Positions 19,001-21,136 of a DNA stretch of 21,136 nucleotides are shown here, in pieces. A program made the translations under genes and the position numbers. This DNA is from Deltaproteobacteria bacterium. Its GTDB lineage: Bacteria > Myxococcota > Polyangia > Polyangiales > B10-G4. A model generated the notes under the pieces. The model had not been told where the DNA came from and did not search any database. It was given only the letters and a program-made list of their open reading frames with translations. The DNA lies in assembly GCA_019312705.1 (NCBI GenBank), contig JAFDCW010000006.1, positions 1 to 21,136 of the forward strand, written 5' to 3'. Position 1 is the stretch's first letter; each line of letters starts with the position of its first letter.

Positions 19001-19694
19001 CCTCGAAGGCCATGGTGAGCCCGTGACCGCCGTCACCTTCTCTCCGGACGGGCAGAAGCTCGCGTCAGCGAGCCGGGACGGAACGGTGCGGGTCTGGGAT
19101 GTCGCCACCGGCGGCAGTCGGGTCTTCGCCGGCCACGAACTCGGGGTCTGGGGCATCGACTTCTCTCCCGACGGACGGGACCTCGTCTCGGCGAGTCTCG
19201 ACGACCGGGTCCTGCTCTGGGACGTCGCCACCGGCGAGCACCAGGAGTTCGCCGACAACCTCGGCGGAGCGCGTCTCGTCGTCTTTTCCCCGGACGGGGC
19301 AAAGCTAGCGGTCTCGAGTTCCAGCAGACGCCTCTGGATCTGCGACGTCGACGACCGTGAATGCACGGAATTCCGGGGACACACGACGACCATCACCCAG
19401 TTGGTCTTTTCGGCGAATAGCCGAGCTCTCGGGACCGCCAGCGCCGACGGCACGGTCCGCCTGTGGGATGTGCAAAGCGGCGAAAGCCGTGTCTACCGCG
19501 GCCACGGCGCCGCGGTCTTCGACCTGGCCCTGACCCCAGACAGCCGTTGGCTCGTGAGTGGGAGCGCAGATACGACGGTCCGCACCTGGCCCTTTGGCCT
19601 GCCCCCAACCGGCGGTGCCCTCAGTCCATACCTAGAGGAACTCACCTCGGCGGTGGTCCCGGCGATTGGCCAGGACCCAGATCTCGTGCGATGA
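16044..19694 (+). CDS. Membrane Ser/Thr protein kinase fused to 16 WD40 repeats
   Basis: This is a 1216-residue protein. The kinase domain spans about 98-395: glycine loop GEIARGGLG (103-111), Lys128 in VAIKEL, Glu144, catalytic loop HRDLKPHN (219-226), DWG (239-241) in place of DFG, and GTPAFMPPEQ (296-305). The core catalytic residues are intact. The activation segment carries an extra Asp/Ile-rich stretch (about 248-290). A membrane helix (420-443) and a short charged coiled coil (444-485) follow. Sixteen WD40 repeats run from 523 to about 1197 (FSPDGxxLASxSxDGTVRLWD pattern), enough for two propellers of seven or eight blades. They are predicted to be exported, with the kinase in the cytoplasm. 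The start is GTG 16044, giving a basic, disordered 70-residue leader. ATG 16257 (residue 72) is a good alternative. Its TGA overlaps a possible ATG of the next gene. Confidence 0.93.
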   Translation: MPNSDDSSQGRAPKPTPGGPSAATVGDGAAANAGRRRGKSKNPRELPAGEAEQRERALPHATTEPHRHHAPMSAHVGTDAGTETPSSQLSLETVAPEHYEVFGEIARGGLGRIMRARDLRLDRQVAIKELHFRLGNVEARFAREMRLTARLQHPAIVPIHEAGRWPTGEPFYAMKLVEGRTLADVATDATTLEERLHLLPNVIDVAEAIAYAHSERIIHRDLKPHNVLVGPFGETVVIDWGLAKDLDAEEPHEADEHPTPRPPQNIEDIADVADIDDIDDVPDTGSFHTTDGAVVGTPAFMPPEQARGEAVDERADVYALGTLLYQVLAGQRPYAGVPRSELLDAVAHGAPASFVDVAPDVPKDLVAIVDKAMARSPEARYASAAELVDDLRSFTTGQLVGSYDYTVGELLRRFVTREKAAVITAALSVATLLALGVWAFASIADERDQAAANAAEAEQARDLEAEARLVAEARVDALRLEKASSLLETDPTSAVAWLKELRGPLPRAATVAVDAAGRGVARHVFEGHVDRVWSGSFSPDGRLLATGSSDGTVRVWILDSGEGHVVRERLRDRISSVAFSPDGTRLASSSYDGQVCIIDMTQGPEGPSECREAHDGAIKNLAWSSDGARLATIGADGTVRVAPAAPGTPNVEGGGVTVRRAPVDRHGQVRFTADGRYVVSGSHQGSVHVWPVDGGEPLVLNGDQGAVARFDIDPAGVAVATAGEDGTVHLWDLATGTGRVIGQHSAAVAAVAFDPSGHRLASAGLDRQIILWDLDRDEAVTLEGHDERVAQLAFSPNGQRLASGSWDRTVRLWDLATHEVQTFRGHEDVISYVGFSPDGETLVSASWDGGVRSWPVVPKEGAILRGHTIGVHSVDVSADGSRIASGGHDNTVRIWNIDGTGGRVLGHHDDHVFRVRFSPDGQWVASSSDDQTVRLFRTDGGASHVLRGHRADVEELAFADDGRYLASAGEDHRVFLWDVESREGRALEGHGEPVTAVTFSPDGQKLASASRDGTVRVWDVATGGSRVFAGHELGVWGIDFSPDGRDLVSASLDDRVLLWDVATGEHQEFADNLGGARLVVFSPDGAKLAVSSSSRRLWICDVDDRECTEFRGHTTTITQLVFSANSRALGTASADGTVRLWDVQSGESRVYRGHGAAVFDLALTPDSRWLVSGSADTTVRTWPFGLPPTGGALSPYLEELTSAVVPAIGQDPDLVR

Positions 19695-19756
19695 ATTACC
19701 AAATGGCGACCCTCGGAGGAAAGATTAACCCCGAACCCGGCGTAAGACTCCCTGGT

Positions 19757-21085
19757 ATGTCTCGACTCCTGGGAATTCTCGCTGTGGCGTGCATCTGGTC
19801 CCTCATCGGATGCGGCGGAGACGAGTGCGCCGACCTCGCCGGGGCCCTCGCCGAGGCCGCCCCGGGGGAGGTCGTTTCCGTCTCCGCGTGCACGGTGACT
19901 GGCAACATCGACGTGCCAGGGGGGGTCACCCTCGATGGCGGCGGGGAGAGCCGCATCCTCGGCAACGTCACCCTCGGTCCCGGGAGCGGTCTCGCTGGCG
20001 TGCGCATCGAAGGCGTCGGTCCCGCGGCGGTCTCCGCGGTCGGAGCCGGAGCCGCGGTCACCATCACGGACGTTGACGTCATCATCGCTCGAGGCTCGGC
20101 TGTGCACATTGCTGACCGGGGCGCGGTCCTGACTCGGGTCTCCCTCGCGGGAAACGTCGAGGACCCGGACACGGTGCCCGCGGACCCGTCGGCGGATGAC
20201 TACGGCACCCACGGCCTCGTCCTCAGCAACGCGGGAACTCTGGACGCTCCGGTGATCCTCGACGACGTATCGATGACGAAATTCGCCCGGTTCGGGGCGC
20301 TCTTCTTACAGAGTCACGTCGCGTGGCGCGGTGGCCAGGTCGCCGACGGCCTCTCCACCGGCCTGATGGCAGACGGCGGCAGCGTCGACTTCGAGGCGGT
20401 CGAGCTTGGGCCGATGCAGCAGGGAGTGCAGGTCCTCCCGGCCTTCGGCGGCATCTTCACCAACGACTGCGTGGTGACCAGCCAGGACCTGATGGTCGAC
20501 GGCAATCAGGGCTACGGGTTGCTGCACGACCGGGTCACGACGACCCATGAGAACCTCATCGCGACCGGCAATACCGACGCCGCCCTCTGGGTCCAGCAGA
20601 GCGCGAGCTTCTCCCTAGTCGGTGCGGCCACGGAGGTGAGCGACAACGTGCTCTCCGGCCTGGTCATCGTCGAGTCGACCGATGTGCTCGTCCGCGGGGC
20701 CACCTTCCGGAACAATACCCTCGGGACTCGGGTCAGCGGCACCATCGGCCGGATCGACGTAGGCGACGGAATTCACGCGGTCATCGACGATGGCGCGAGC
20801 CTCACCGTCGACCAGGTGGTCATGGCGGGAAATGCCCGGGTCGGGGTGCTCCTCGATGTCGCGTCGGGAAATCTCGATGGCGTATTGATGGACGTAAGCG
20901 TCGAGGGCACCGGGGACCAGCTCGGGGCGATAGCCCAGGGCCCCGGGGGACTGATCGACACCGGCGTCTGGGATACGACGGTGACCCGCCTCGGCAGCAC
21001 CGCGCTCAACGACGAGGCGATCAGCGAGAAGCTGTCAGTGCTCGGGATCGTCGGCCCGATGTTCCTACCGCCCAGCGCCATGTGA
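19757..21085 (+). CDS. Lipoprotein with right-handed beta-helix repeats
   Basis: This 442-residue predicted lipoprotein starts at ATG 19757, chosen because it gives a compact signal peptide, MSRLLGILAVACIWSLIGC, with a lipobox (LIGC) and lipidated Cys19 followed by Gly-Gly-Asp. The rest is repeated short beta segments with Gly/Asn/Asp turns, such as NIDVPGGVTLDGGG, GVRIEGVGPAAVSAVG and LVRGATFRNNTLG. These are typical of parallel beta-helix (pectate-lyase-like) proteins. I see no obvious catalytic residues, so a surface or binding role fits as well as an enzyme. An earlier in-frame ATG at 19691 overlaps the kinase stop as ATGA, but its 22 extra residues would spoil the signal peptide. GGAGGA at 19715-19720 is too far upstream to serve 19757. 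It probably lies in one transcript with the WD40 kinase. Confidence 0.88.
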   Translation: MSRLLGILAVACIWSLIGCGGDECADLAGALAEAAPGEVVSVSACTVTGNIDVPGGVTLDGGGESRILGNVTLGPGSGLAGVRIEGVGPAAVSAVGAGAAVTITDVDVIIARGSAVHIADRGAVLTRVSLAGNVEDPDTVPADPSADDYGTHGLVLSNAGTLDAPVILDDVSMTKFARFGALFLQSHVAWRGGQVADGLSTGLMADGGSVDFEAVELGPMQQGVQVLPAFGGIFTNDCVVTSQDLMVDGNQGYGLLHDRVTTTHENLIATGNTDAALWVQQSASFSLVGAATEVSDNVLSGLVIVESTDVLVRGATFRNNTLGTRVSGTIGRIDVGDGIHAVIDDGASLTVDQVVMAGNARVGVLLDVASGNLDGVLMDVSVEGTGDQLGAIAQGPGGLIDTGVWDTTVTRLGSTALNDEAISEKLSVLGIVGPMFLPPSAM

Positions 21086-21136
21086 GCCCACAGTGCGGGG
21101 ATCAGAGGAGTAGATGGGATGATCGCGACGGGCCGG
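21086..21136. other. Window end, nothing recognised
   Basis: The last 51 bases after the lipoprotein stop contain no hairpin with a T run and no start of a recognisable gene. Confidence 0.6.

Noticed and set aside
19919..19925. G7 tract in the lipoprotein gene as a phase-variation switch
   Set aside because: Seven Gs within GC-rich coding sequence are not exceptional, and the frame is intact. There is no evidence of variation.

Overview
The window looks like ordinary chromosomal DNA from a GC-rich predatory-type deltaproteobacterium, most likely a member of the Myxococcota (Polyangia-like) or a close relative. This is inferred from strong G/C preference at third codon positions, two membrane Hanks-type Ser/Thr kinases (one fused to a long WD40 array), a PilZ protein with extreme low-complexity tails, a giant TPR protein and a beta-helix lipoprotein. 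I see no rRNA, tRNA, CRISPR array, transposase, integrase or phage gene, and no stretch over 300 bases lacks a gene or gene remnant.

Layout. 113-1699 (+) is ATP-dependent phosphoenolpyruvate carboxykinase (pckA), followed by a hairpin. 1863-10184 (+) is a 2773-residue TPR protein with a different, globular module embedded in its middle. Converging on it from the minus strand are, in transcription order, upp (uracil phosphoribosyltransferase, 11712-11077), a DUF3052-like protein joined to it by a GTGA stop/start overlap (11080-10610), and an 88-residue orphan (10470-10204) preceded by a perfect 16-bp tandem repeat. 11852-12506 (+) is a remnant of a beta-propeller-like protein, truncated at its N terminus and carrying one frameshift, closed by a hairpin with a short T run.

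The last 8.5 kb resembles a signalling and surface neighbourhood. 12591-14270 (+) encodes a PilZ domain, a long Lys/Glu/Pro/Ala stalk, acidic and histone-like basic blocks, one membrane segment, nine LGDD-type repeats and a Pro/Ala tail. Convergent to it, 15964-14321 (-) is a membrane Ser/Thr kinase whose exported end carries six cysteines in mirror-symmetric spacing. A 79-bp divergent intergenic region separates it from 16044-19694 (+), a second membrane Ser/Thr kinase with 16 WD40 repeats. Its stop is overlapped by, or lies 62 bp before, a beta-helix lipoprotein (19757-21085).

How the genes work together. pckA and upp are housekeeping genes of gluconeogenesis and pyrimidine salvage. The two kinases, the PilZ protein and the lipoprotein could form a local signalling set linking cytoplasmic signals (c-di-GMP, phosphorylation) to the envelope, but only gene adjacency and shared membrane topology support this. 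The most unusual items are the PilZ chimera, the mirrored-cysteine kinase and the giant TPR protein with a peptidase-like module that has no visible zinc-binding motif.
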